A stretch of DNA of 64,000 nt, taken from assembly GCF_021732705.1 (NCBI RefSeq), contig NZ_JAKFUM010000007.1:248001-312000 (forward strand), written 5' to 3'. Source of the DNA: Nevskia sp. Lineage in GTDB: Bacteria; Pseudomonadota; Gammaproteobacteria; Nevskiales; Nevskiaceae. Of the stretch, positions 1-6,424 are shown in pieces. The position numbers and the translations under genes are program-made. The notes beneath the pieces were generated by a model that was not told where the DNA came from, ran no database searches, and worked only from the letters and a program-made list of their open reading frames with translations. Every line of letters begins with the position of its first letter. Positions within the stretch are counted from its first letter, which is position 1.

Positions 1-102
1 GCCGCGTCGATGTCGCACCCGGACAAGCCGGGCGGCAGCGATGCCCGGATGGCCGAAATCAACGCGGCGCGCGATCAGGCATTGCAGGAAATTCGCTCAT
101 GA
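1..102 (+). CDS. C-terminal end of a J-domain (DnaJ-like) protein, partial
   Basis: The frame is open from base 1 and stops at 100-102, giving the last 33 residues of a protein whose start lies left of the window. The residues include HPDK followed by GGS and then AEINAARD, the loop and helix III signature of a J domain. J domains stimulate the ATPase of DnaK-type chaperones through the HPD motif. The protein ends shortly after the domain, so this is a J-domain-only or C-terminal J-domain protein, as sometimes carried by phages and plasmids. Its TGA overlaps the next ATG as ATGA, which indicates translational coupling. Family assignment rests on the HPD context only. Confidence 0.6.
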   Translation, partial: AASMSHPDKPGGSDARMAEINAARDQALQEIRS

Positions 103-416
103 CCCCTCAACAGCGTCAGCAGCACGATGCACTGGTCAAGGCGTACACCGACAAGGGCAAGCTGATCGAAGCCGGGTTTGCGGCGCTACGCCTGCAAGTC
201 ATCCCGGCATCGGCGTCGAAGACGCAAGTCGACGAAATGCGCATGGCGTTCTTCCTTGGCGCGCAGCACCTGTTCGCTTCTTTCATGGCGGTTTTTGACC
301 CGGAATCCGAGCCGACTGCCGCCGACCTTAGTGCTCTCGGAAAAATCGACGCCGAATTGTCGAAGTTCGCGGCCGAGTTCGCCCTTCGCGCTGCGCCGAC
401 CGGACGGAAGCAATGA
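99..416 (+). CDS. hypothetical protein of the integrative element
   Basis: An unrecognised 105-residue protein, mostly helical and soluble, with no signal peptide or membrane segment. The ATG at 99 overlaps the previous stop, and its own stop overlaps the next start at 413, placing it firmly in a coupled operon. The charged N-terminus (MTPQQRQQ) and a run of Ala-rich helices are the only visible features. Coding is supported by the uninterrupted chain of overlaps and by strong third-position GC. Function unknown. Confidence 0.7.
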   Translation: MTPQQRQQHDALVKAYTDKGKLIEAGFAALRLQVIPASASKTQVDEMRMAFFLGAQHLFASFMAVFDPESEPTAADLSALGKIDAELSKFAAEFALRAAPTGRKQ

Positions 417-499
417 ACGAGATCGCCGAATGGATCGTCATCGTGTTGGGCCTGGCCGTGGCGTTCGACTGGATTTTCAAGCCGAGGGGGCGGAAGTGA
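413..499 (+). CDS. 28-residue single-pass membrane peptide
   Basis: ATG at 413 overlaps the upstream TGA; the stop at 497-499 overlaps the next GTG. The translation begins MNEIAEWIVIVLGLAVAFDW and ends in the basic tail KPRGRK. It therefore has one hydrophobic helix (about residues 6-20) followed by positive charges that would sit in the cytoplasm. Many phages carry such tiny membrane peptides, for example in lysis or superinfection exclusion, but nothing here identifies the role. Real coding is inferred from the exact overlaps on both sides. Confidence 0.55.
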   Translation: MNEIAEWIVIVLGLAVAFDWIFKPRGRK

Positions 500-783
500 A
501 ACAGGAGCTACGGGACTTTGTGCAAGCCGCGCTTCGGGGCGGGGCGAACCTTGATCAGATTCGCGCGGCAGTTGGCCACGATGTCGACGTGTTGCGTGAA
601 GCGTGTTCCTGCCCGTCCGGCAACGGCTCGCTGCGGAACCCGTGCGCAGTGCATCCGCAAGCCGCGCCTGTCGACGCCCTCGCGCAGTTCATCCGCATGG
701 TCGACGGCAATCATTCGATGGGCGCCGGCGCGCTTGCCGAAGCGATTTGCGGCCGATTCACCATCTTGGAGATCGCATCATGA
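496..783 (+). CDS. hypothetical protein, GTG start
   Basis: A 95-residue protein starting at GTG 496, chosen because it overlaps the stop of the preceding small gene. The sequence has an N-terminal helix (KQELRDFVQAALRGG), a central segment with three cysteines (CSCPSGNG and NPCAVHP) and a C-terminal helix. The Cys-rich middle could bind metal but the spacing fits no family I know. The stop at 781-783 overlaps the next ATG. Function unknown. Confidence 0.6.
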   Translation: MKQELRDFVQAALRGGANLDQIRAAVGHDVDVLREACSCPSGNGSLRNPCAVHPQAAPVDALAQFIRMVDGNHSMGAGALAEAICGRFTILEIAS

Positions 784-920
784 TCAGCCGCGCCCACATC
801 GACAGCTTCAGCGGCAAAGCCGCCAACCTGCCCCCGCGCGACCGCACCCCGACGTGCATCTTGCGGGCGCTGGTGATGATCGGCATCTTTCTGAACATGC
901 CGGGGGTGAACCGTGGCTGA
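780..920 (+). CDS. small hypothetical protein (46 aa)
   Basis: ATG at 780 overlaps the previous TGA. The 46 residues begin MISRAHIDSFSGKAANLPPR and contain a hydrophobic stretch, ILRALVMIGIFL, near the C-terminus. This is short for a membrane helix, so membrane location is uncertain. The end overlaps the downstream methyltransferase start (GTG 913) by 8 nt. Not recognised; retained because of its position in the coupled gene string. Confidence 0.5.
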   Translation: MISRAHIDSFSGKAANLPPRDRTPTCILRALVMIGIFLNMPGVNRG

Positions 921-1428
921 ACCGCGCATTCTCGACCCGTGCAGTGGTAGTCGCATGATGTGGTTCGACCGTGAGCATCCCGACGTTGTTTTCGGAGACT
1001 GTCGATCCGAGACGTTGACTGTGACGGATCGTAGTCGCGGCAACGCAAGCGGCACGCGCACGATCCGAATTGACCCCGACACGTTGCTCGATTTTCGCGC
1101 CATGCCCTACCCGGATGGTTCGTTCAATCTGGTGGCGTTCGACCCTCCGCACCTGATCCATGCAGGGCCTCGAAGCTGGCTCGCCGCGAAATATGGGCGA
1201 CTGAGCGATAACTGGCGCGACGACTTGCGGCAAGGCTTCGCGGAATGCTTCCGCGTGCTGGCCAACAATGGAGTGCTGGTGTTCAAGTGGAACGAGACGC
1301 AAGTCAAGGTCCGCGAAGTCTTGGCGCTGACGCCGCATGCGCCGCTGTTCGGACACACGTCCGGCAAGCGCGCCGGCACGCACTGGCTGGTATTCATGAA
1401 GCCAAGCTGCCCGGAGACGCCCCGATGA
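913..1428 (+). CDS. class I SAM-dependent methyltransferase (phage type)
   Basis: A 171-residue protein from GTG 913. Two features suggest a Rossmann-fold methyltransferase: an N-terminal LDPCSGS (residues 7-13), resembling the AdoMet-binding loop, and FDPPH (76-80), resembling the DPPY-type catalytic motif of N6-adenine and N4-cytosine methyltransferases with His in place of Tyr/Phe/Trp. The sequence VLVFKWNET near residue 120 matches the late beta-strand of such enzymes. At this length it lacks a target-recognition domain, so the substrate (DNA, RNA or a small molecule) is open. Mobile elements often carry orphan methyltransferases to evade restriction, but that role is inference. Confidence 0.65.
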   Translation: MAEPRILDPCSGSRMMWFDREHPDVVFGDCRSETLTVTDRSRGNASGTRTIRIDPDTLLDFRAMPYPDGSFNLVAFDPPHLIHAGPRSWLAAKYGRLSDNWRDDLRQGFAECFRVLANNGVLVFKWNETQVKVREVLALTPHAPLFGHTSGKRAGTHWLVFMKPSCPETPR

Positions 1429-1535
1429 CCCCCTACGTATGCTGGAACTGCGGGCACGAAGTGCATCCGCTCGACGAATTGCACGTCCGCTGGTGCATTG
1501 GATGGCTGCTCGCCGCCGCACCGGAGCGCGCTTGA
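1425..1535 (+). CDS. 36-residue zinc-knuckle-like peptide
   Basis: ATG at 1425 overlaps the methyltransferase stop as ATGA, and the TGA at 1533-1535 overlaps the next ATG. The peptide starts MTPYVCWNCGHEVHPLDELH and continues with VRWC. It presents a CxxC pair, then His and a further Cys, so it could fold around one zinc ion. Its function is not recognised. Too short for most gene finders, it is supported by the continuous start-stop overlaps with both neighbours. Confidence 0.5.
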   Translation: MTPYVCWNCGHEVHPLDELHVRWCIGWLLAAAPERA

Positions 1536-2164
1536 TGAGCCGCAAAGGAACGAATCCGCCGCCGCCGAGCGTGAAGAAGCCTGCGCCGCCCTCGCCCCCG
1601 CCGTCGACCAGCACGCCGCATCCGATCGTGTTCACCGACAAGCACGGCCAGTCCATAACGCTCGACGGAAACATGCGGATCAGCGATCTGGTCAAGGGCC
1701 GCATCATCGGCTTGAACGTGCAATTGCGCGTCGTGCTCGCCGACGAGCCGATGGCCGACGGGCAGTTCAGGCACGACCCGATGAGCCGCCTATCCCCGAC
1801 CCTACGCAGCGCCGAAAACAACACGCTGATGTTCTGGTGCCTCGGATGCGACATGCCGCACCACGTCGCGCACGGCCCCGGCAGCGGCCCCCGCTGGACG
1901 TGGAACGGCGATGCCATCAAGCCGACGTTCTCGCCGTCGATCCTCGTTCGCTGGGAGCAAGGCGAGCCGCCGGCAACCGACCCGGAGATCGCCGCGAAGA
2001 TCAGAAGCGGCGAGATCGTTCAGCGAAGGGTCAACAAGGTCTGTCACACCTTCGTGACCGACGGCCGGATTCAGTACCTAAACGACTGCACGCACGCCTT
2101 GGCCGGGCAGACGATTGATTTGCCCCTTTGGCCCTCGGCAGACGAACCGGCGGACGAATCATGA
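1535..2164 (+). CDS. DUF6527-like phage protein
   Basis: 209 residues from ATG 1535. The N-terminal 30 residues are a Pro-rich, disordered tail. The C-terminal two thirds carry features I associate with a phage family often annotated DUF6527: FWCLGCDMPHHV with a CxxC-like metal site, W.WNGD..KPTFSPS, then CHTFVTDGRIQYLNDCTHAL. The conserved Cys and His residues suggest a zinc-binding fold. Function is unknown for the family. The gene is coupled to its neighbours by TGATG upstream and ATGA downstream. The family name is from memory and should be confirmed by a profile search. Confidence 0.65.
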   Translation: MSRKGTNPPPPSVKKPAPPSPPPSTSTPHPIVFTDKHGQSITLDGNMRISDLVKGRIIGLNVQLRVVLADEPMADGQFRHDPMSRLSPTLRSAENNTLMFWCLGCDMPHHVAHGPGSGPRWTWNGDAIKPTFSPSILVRWEQGEPPATDPEIAAKIRSGEIVQRRVNKVCHTFVTDGRIQYLNDCTHALAGQTIDLPLWPSADEPADES

Positions 2165-2430
2165 CCGGCGAGCCGTTACAGCCGTTGCAGACGTATCGCC
2201 TGACCACGATCGCCGATCTGCTGAAGGTGCCGGCCGACCGGCGCGAAGACTGTGTCCGGGGGCTGCTGTACGCCCTACTGACGCAAGAGATTGCATTTGG
2301 CGATGACGCCGGAAGCATGCTTCGCGACGGAATCACCTGGACCGACGACGGCGACCTGAGCGTCAGTCTGCGCTGCGCGGACGGCGAGGAACTGGCGACC
2401 CTGAACATCACGAAGTACGACCCGTCATGA
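2161..2430 (+). CDS. hypothetical protein of the integrative element (89 aa)
   Basis: ATG at 2161 overlaps the stop of the DUF6527-like gene, and the end overlaps the ATG of the excisionase-like gene at 2427. The acidic 89-residue protein begins MTGEPLQPLQTYRLTTIADL and includes the segment TTIADLLKVPADRREDCVRG, reminiscent of a small helix-turn-helix. The remainder is predicted beta structure. Its position just ahead of xis/int would suit a regulator, but no family is recognised. Confidence 0.55.
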   Translation: MTGEPLQPLQTYRLTTIADLLKVPADRREDCVRGLLYALLTQEIAFGDDAGSMLRDGITWTDDGDLSVSLRCADGEELATLNITKYDPS

Positions 2431-2771
2431 ACGAACTCGACGCCTCGCAGATTCCGGCGAACGATGACAAGCTCGCCTACACCTACGACACCGTGGCGGA
2501 CCGGCTGGAAATCAGCCCGAAGACCGTCATGCGCATGGTCGCCCGCAAAGACCTGGTCGCCATCAAGGTCGGCCGGTCGCGCCGCGTGACGCATGCCTCC
2601 CTTACCGCTTTCATGACCAAGGCGACCGCTGCCCCCCCATGCCCCACCGTCAAAAAGGCTCGCCCTTCTGGTACATCAGCTACACAGATGTCGACGGCAA
2701 GCGGCTTAAAGTCACATCTGGCACGACGGTTAAAGCCGAAGCCGACGCCCTCGAAGCGAAGCACCGGTTAG
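2427..2771 (+). CDS. excisionase-like helix-turn-helix protein
   Basis: Residues 16-62 look like a winged-helix MerR/excisionase-type DNA-binding domain (HTH_17): YDTVADRLEISPKTVMRMV, then the wing VAIKVGRSRRVTHASL. Such proteins act as recombination directionality factors or operon regulators beside integrases. The last 44 residues (PPCPTVKK onward, ending KRSTG) are Lys/Ser/Thr-rich and read through the first 133 nt of the integrase gene in another frame. This is an unusually long overlap, and the basic tail may simply be a by-product of it. Start ATG 2427 overlaps the previous stop. Confidence 0.75.
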   Translation: MNELDASQIPANDDKLAYTYDTVADRLEISPKTVMRMVARKDLVAIKVGRSRRVTHASLTAFMTKATAAPPCPTVKKARPSGTSATQMSTASGLKSHLARRLKPKPTPSKRSTG

Positions 2772-3754
2772 CGGTCCACGAACAAAAAAAGTGGGGCGCG
2801 TCGAAGCAGCACACCTTCGACGAGCTGTTGGGCCGCTACTTCGACGACAACCAAGACAAGAAGTCGCACAGCCGCGACCTGACATCGGCAGTGCCGCTGA
2901 CGGCCTACTTCACCGGCCGGGTGGTCAACGAACTGCGCGGCGAGGACATCATCGGGTACCGGGCCAAGCGCGCGGCCACGATTCAGGACAATGGTCGGCC
3001 GATCAGCGCCGCGACGATCGCGAAAGAGCTGTACCTGTTCAGCGCCGCGATCCGCTACGCACAGGTGCAGCTCGAATGGGACGTGAACAACCCGGTCAAG
3101 GGGCGCGCTCCGAAGATCAGGACGAAAGCCCCTCGATGGCTTCGGCAGGACGAGATCGCTGCGTTTGTTGACGCGGCCGTCGGCATCGCGGCGAACCGGC
3201 ACCGGACATCGCCGCTGGTCGTCGATTACGTCCTGCTGATGATCGCGACCGGCATGCGGCCCGGCGAAGCGCTGGGCTTGACTTGGTCCCGCGTCGACCT
3301 TGATCGCGGGATGGTCTACTTCGACGACGACGATCAGAAATCCGGCGTGCCCGGTTCGATCCCCCTGAACTCGACGGCGGTCGACATCCTCAAGGCCCGC
3401 CGCGCCTATTGCGACACCCGCTGCCCGCGCACCGCATGGGTGTTCTGCCACAGCACCGGGGAGCGCATCCTGTCGCTGAAGAAGGCGATCGAGACGGCCG
3501 CGCGGCGGGCGAAACTTCAGCGCGTCGTGCCGCACACCTTCCGGCATACCTTCGGCGCGCAGATGACGCAGGCCGGCGTCGACATCCGGGAATTGAAGGA
3601 CTTGATGCGCCATGCCGACATCCGCACGACCATGATCTACGCGCATTTGGCGCGCGAGTCAGGGCGCAAGCTGATCAACCGGATGGATGCCGTGCTCAAG
3701 GGCATTCGACCGCCCGAAGCACTTAGACAGAATTTAGACAGCGAGCAGGGATAA
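2639..3754 (+). CDS. int: tyrosine recombinase (site-specific integrase)
   Basis: 371 residues. The N-terminus resembles the arm-binding domain of phage integrases (GSPFWYISYTDVDGKR), followed by a core-binding SAM-like domain (about 60-160) and the catalytic domain. The catalytic set is complete: Arg207 (TGMRPGEA), Lys234, His299 and Arg302 (PHTFRHTF), His325 (MRHADIRTT) and nucleophile Tyr334 (MIYAHL). It would catalyse insertion and excision of the element at the tRNA-Val gene, whose 3' copy lies 87 nt downstream. The ATG at 2639 lies inside the excisionase-like gene. The last codons contain a repeated TTAGACAG that may be part of the recombination site. Confidence 0.93.
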   Translation: MPHRQKGSPFWYISYTDVDGKRLKVTSGTTVKAEADALEAKHRLAVHEQKKWGASKQHTFDELLGRYFDDNQDKKSHSRDLTSAVPLTAYFTGRVVNELRGEDIIGYRAKRAATIQDNGRPISAATIAKELYLFSAAIRYAQVQLEWDVNNPVKGRAPKIRTKAPRWLRQDEIAAFVDAAVGIAANRHRTSPLVVDYVLLMIATGMRPGEALGLTWSRVDLDRGMVYFDDDDQKSGVPGSIPLNSTAVDILKARRAYCDTRCPRTAWVFCHSTGERILSLKKAIETAARRAKLQRVVPHTFRHTFGAQMTQAGVDIRELKDLMRHADIRTTMIYAHLARESGRKLINRMDAVLKGIRPPEALRQNLDSEQG

Positions 3755-3790
3755 AAGGGGCTTTTGTGGCCTTTTCTGTCCTTTTCCGGC
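3723..3790 (+). repeat. short direct repeats at the end of int, possible arm-type integrase sites
   Basis: TTAGACAG occurs at 3723-3730 and 3734-3741, 11 bp apart, inside the last int codons. Just after the stop codon three decamers each starting CTTTT begin at 3761, 3771 and 3781, exactly one helical turn apart. Phased short repeats between an integrase gene and its attachment core are typical of arm-type integrase or excisionase binding sites. Binding is inferred, not shown. Confidence 0.4.
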
Positions 3791-3840
3791 CATAGGCGGC
3801 GTTGCAAGTAACTGATTTATAAGGCTTCAAGTAGAGCTTT

Positions 3841-3889
3841 AGCCTTCACACGGCGGGGGTCACAGGTTCAAGCCCTGTACTGTCCACCA
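3841..3889 (+). other. attR: attachment site: duplicated 3' half of tRNA-Val(CAC)
   Basis: Reading back from the CCA at 3887-3889 gives a discriminator A, an acceptor strand ACTGTCC, a T arm with stem ACAGG/CCTGT around loop TTCAAGC, a variable loop GGGTC, and an anticodon loop TTCACAC with anticodon CAC (3847-3849). The 5' half is absent: the expected GGACAGT strand is not found around 3814. This is therefore the 3' remnant left when an element integrates into a tRNA gene. The complete tRNA should lie beyond the left edge of the window, at the other end of the element. Confidence 0.85.
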
Positions 3890-3899
3890 AGCAAATCAA

Positions 3900-3932
3900 G
3901 GGCTTGAGCGCTAAAACGCTCAGGCCCTTTTT
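3900..3932 (+). terminator. Rho-independent terminator behind the tRNA-Val site
   Basis: GGGC-TTGAGCG pairs with CGCTCA-GGCCC around a CTAAAA loop and is followed by five T. It lies 11 nt after the CCA, as expected for the original tRNA transcription unit. It probably marks the first chromosomal sequence beyond the element. Confidence 0.8.
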
Positions 3933-3977
3933 GTTGGCTGTGACCGAAACCCGCCGTCCGCACGGCAGTCCGCGGCT

Positions 3978-6128
3978 TCACGACACCGGTCTCGACAGCG
4001 AAAACGTGCCGCGGCCGCTGCGCTTGGCGTCGTACAGGGCGCTGTCGGCGGCCTTCATCAGGTCCTTCGGCGTGGCTTCGTGGCTCCAGTTCATCGCGAT
4101 GCCGATGCTGATGCCGACCTCGATCTCGCCGCCGTCATCAAGCAGGAACGGCCGCCCGGCCGCGACCAGCAGCTTGCGGGCGAGGAACCGCGGCTCGGCA
4201 TCGGAGCGGATGCCTTCGACCAGGATCACGAACTCGTCGCCGGCGAAGCGGCCGACCAGATCCGTCTCGCGCACGGCATTGCGCATGCGCAGCGCCAGTT
4301 CCTGCAGCACTTCGTCGCCCGCGCCATGGCCGAGGGTGTCGTTGATCCACTTGAATCGGTCGATGTCGATGAACAGCAGCGCCACGTGCAGCCGCGTGCG
4401 TCGGGCGCGAGCCAGCGCCTGATCCAGCCCTTCCTCGAACTCGCGTCGATTGGCAAGCCCGGTCAGCGAGTCGAACTGCGCCAGCAGCATCAACTGCTTC
4501 TGCACCTGCTTGAGTTGCGTCACGTCGGACGTCAGCACATAGACGCTCTGCGTGCGGCCGGTGATGTCGGGCTGCGGCACGAGCGTCGAACGGAAGCTGC
4601 GCAGGCCGTTGCCATGCGGATACTCGAAGGTCACCTCGACCCGGCGGCCGTCCAGCGCCTGCATCACTGCCGCCTTCTGCGGTTCGACCCAGGCCGCCGG
4701 CAAGGCCTGATCGAATGGCCGGCTGATGACGGCGTGCCGGTCCAAGCCGAGCCAGCTGTCATACGTCGCGTTGCAGAACGTCACCGAACCCTCGCGGCTG
4801 ATCTGCGTGATCAGCGCCGGCATGTTGTCGGCGATTGCCCGCAGACGCGCTTCGCTCGCCATCAACTGCAGTTCGTACTGCTTCCGCGCGGTGATGTCGA
4901 GCACGAAGATGTAGAAGCCGTGGCCCAGACCGTCGTCATCGAGATCCGGGATGAAGCTCAGCATCAGGTGCAGGCCGCGCTCGCTTTCGGCGGCATGGCG
5001 CTCGAACTGCACGGCGTTGCCGGCCAGGGCGGCCTGAATGTGCGGGCGAAGTACCGCGTAGACGGTCTCACCGCAGACCTCGCGCATCGAACGCCCGACC
5101 AGGCTCTCGGGCTTCAGACCGAGCATGGTCTGGTAATGGCTGTTGGCGAAGCGGTAGACCTCGTTGGCGTCGACATGGCCGACCATCGCCGGTACGTTGT
5201 CGGCAATCGCCCGGAACTGCATCTGCGACTGCCGCAGCGTCGCCACCAGCTTGGTGCGCTCTTCGAGCAGGACGCCGGTGAAGTACGTCACGCCGACGCC
5301 GAACAGCAGGAAGCACTGAACGAACAGGATGCGCTCGTAGCCGGATTCGGTCGGCACCAGCGCCATCGGCCCGTAGCCGGCCGTGGTCATCGCCACCGAG
5401 ATCACGGCGACGAAGAAGATGCCGATCGCGGCACCCAGCTTGCCGTGGCTGTAGACGAGGATCAGCAGCGGAATCTGCACGACGAACAGCAAGGGATAGC
5501 GCGTCTGGTAGAAGACGGCGAACGAGACGACGATCAGCAGCGCCAGCCGCGGCAGCAGCAGCCGCCAATCGAGCAGTTGGGCGTACCAGCGGGTGCTGCC
5601 GCCGCGCATCAGCCCCAGAGGCACGACCACCAGCAGGCCAAGCAGGTCGCCGGGCAGCCAGACCCGGAAGCTGGCGAGAAAGTCCTCGCCAAGCATCGCC
5701 ACGAGCACTGCCGAGGCCGTCACCGACACGATCAGCACCGGCACGGCAACGCCGAGGCCCAGAAATACCGCCAGATGGCGGCCATCGGCGAGGTCGATCG
5801 GCTCCTGCACCAGCCGCCGCACCAGCCACACCGACAGCATGACTTCGAGGCTGTTGCACAGGCTCAGCGTCAGCGCGAGGCCGGCCGGATCGCCGGTCAG
5901 CAGGTTGGCGCCGACATTGCCGACCAGGCCGGCCAGCAGCAGCGCCGGCCACCGACGCGACGACACCTGCAGCAGGATGGCCACGAGAAAGCCGTTCGCG
6001 AACCAGATCGACGCGACCCGGTCGGTCTCGCGGGTCAGCGCGATGCCGATCCACGCCAGCGCCAGCACCCCGACGGCAACGGCAGCCAGTCCGGACAGCA
6101 GGCGTCGATCCATCGGGCGTCGATCCAT
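3978..6128 (-). CDS. membrane-bound diguanylate cyclase (MASE1-PAS-PAS-GGDEF)
   Basis: 716 residues. The first 290 or so form a MASE1 sensory domain with about eight hydrophobic helices. Two PAS domains follow, each opening with AIADN(V/M)PA, then a GGDEF domain. The active-site motif reads AGDEF (about 629-633), a common active variant. RETD sits five residues upstream and forms the inhibitory c-di-GMP site, so product inhibition is expected. The enzyme would make c-di-GMP in response to a membrane or PAS signal. I chose ATG 6128 because GGAG lies 7 nt upstream; an in-frame ATG at 6155 would add nine residues. The gene faces the integrated element and is not obviously in an operon. Confidence 0.9.
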   Translation of the reverse strand: MDRRPMDRRLLSGLAAVAVGVLALAWIGIALTRETDRVASIWFANGFLVAILLQVSSRRWPALLLAGLVGNVGANLLTGDPAGLALTLSLCNSLEVMLSVWLVRRLVQEPIDLADGRHLAVFLGLGVAVPVLIVSVTASAVLVAMLGEDFLASFRVWLPGDLLGLLVVVPLGLMRGGSTRWYAQLLDWRLLLPRLALLIVVSFAVFYQTRYPLLFVVQIPLLILVYSHGKLGAAIGIFFVAVISVAMTTAGYGPMALVPTESGYERILFVQCFLLFGVGVTYFTGVLLEERTKLVATLRQSQMQFRAIADNVPAMVGHVDANEVYRFANSHYQTMLGLKPESLVGRSMREVCGETVYAVLRPHIQAALAGNAVQFERHAAESERGLHLMLSFIPDLDDDGLGHGFYIFVLDITARKQYELQLMASEARLRAIADNMPALITQISREGSVTFCNATYDSWLGLDRHAVISRPFDQALPAAWVEPQKAAVMQALDGRRVEVTFEYPHGNGLRSFRSTLVPQPDITGRTQSVYVLTSDVTQLKQVQKQLMLLAQFDSLTGLANRREFEEGLDQALARARRTRLHVALLFIDIDRFKWINDTLGHGAGDEVLQELALRMRNAVRETDLVGRFAGDEFVILVEGIRSDAEPRFLARKLLVAAGRPFLLDDGGEIEVGISIGIAMNWSHEATPKDLMKAADSALYDAKRSGRGTFSLSRPVS

Positions 6129-6424
6129 CAGCAACTCCGTCGCGTGCAGCTCCATGGTCAGCCGCAGGAGAACTGCTGCCAGACGCGATTATGCCCGAAC
6201 GAAGGCCTTCGGCCGCAGGTCTGGCGCAAATGCCGCAAAGCGGCAGGCTGCTACCGCGCCGTGGACTCGGAATGGCTGCCGAAGCTTGACGTCAGTCCGC
6301 GTCAACGGGGCTCAGAAGCACGTGGCAGCGGGCCTCTGCCGGTCGGCAGTCCGGGATAAGCGCCGGAATCGCAGGCCCGAACGTGCGCGGCATCGAATGC
6401 GCCTGCATTTGCCAGTTTCGTCGT

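Noticed and set aside
3814-3889. Complete tRNA-Val gene
   Set aside because: Only the anticodon-to-CCA half is present; the 5' acceptor strand and D arm are missing, so it is an attachment-site duplicate.
4255-4280. Inactive diguanylate cyclase because the motif is AGDEF rather than GGDEF
   Set aside because: Ala at the first position occurs in active cyclases, and the metal-binding Asp/Glu and the RxxD site are intact.
4080-6359. 759-codon plus-strand frame opposite the GGDEF gene
   Set aside because: Gln/His/Arg-rich antisense shadow; the minus strand encodes MASE1, PAS and GGDEF domains.
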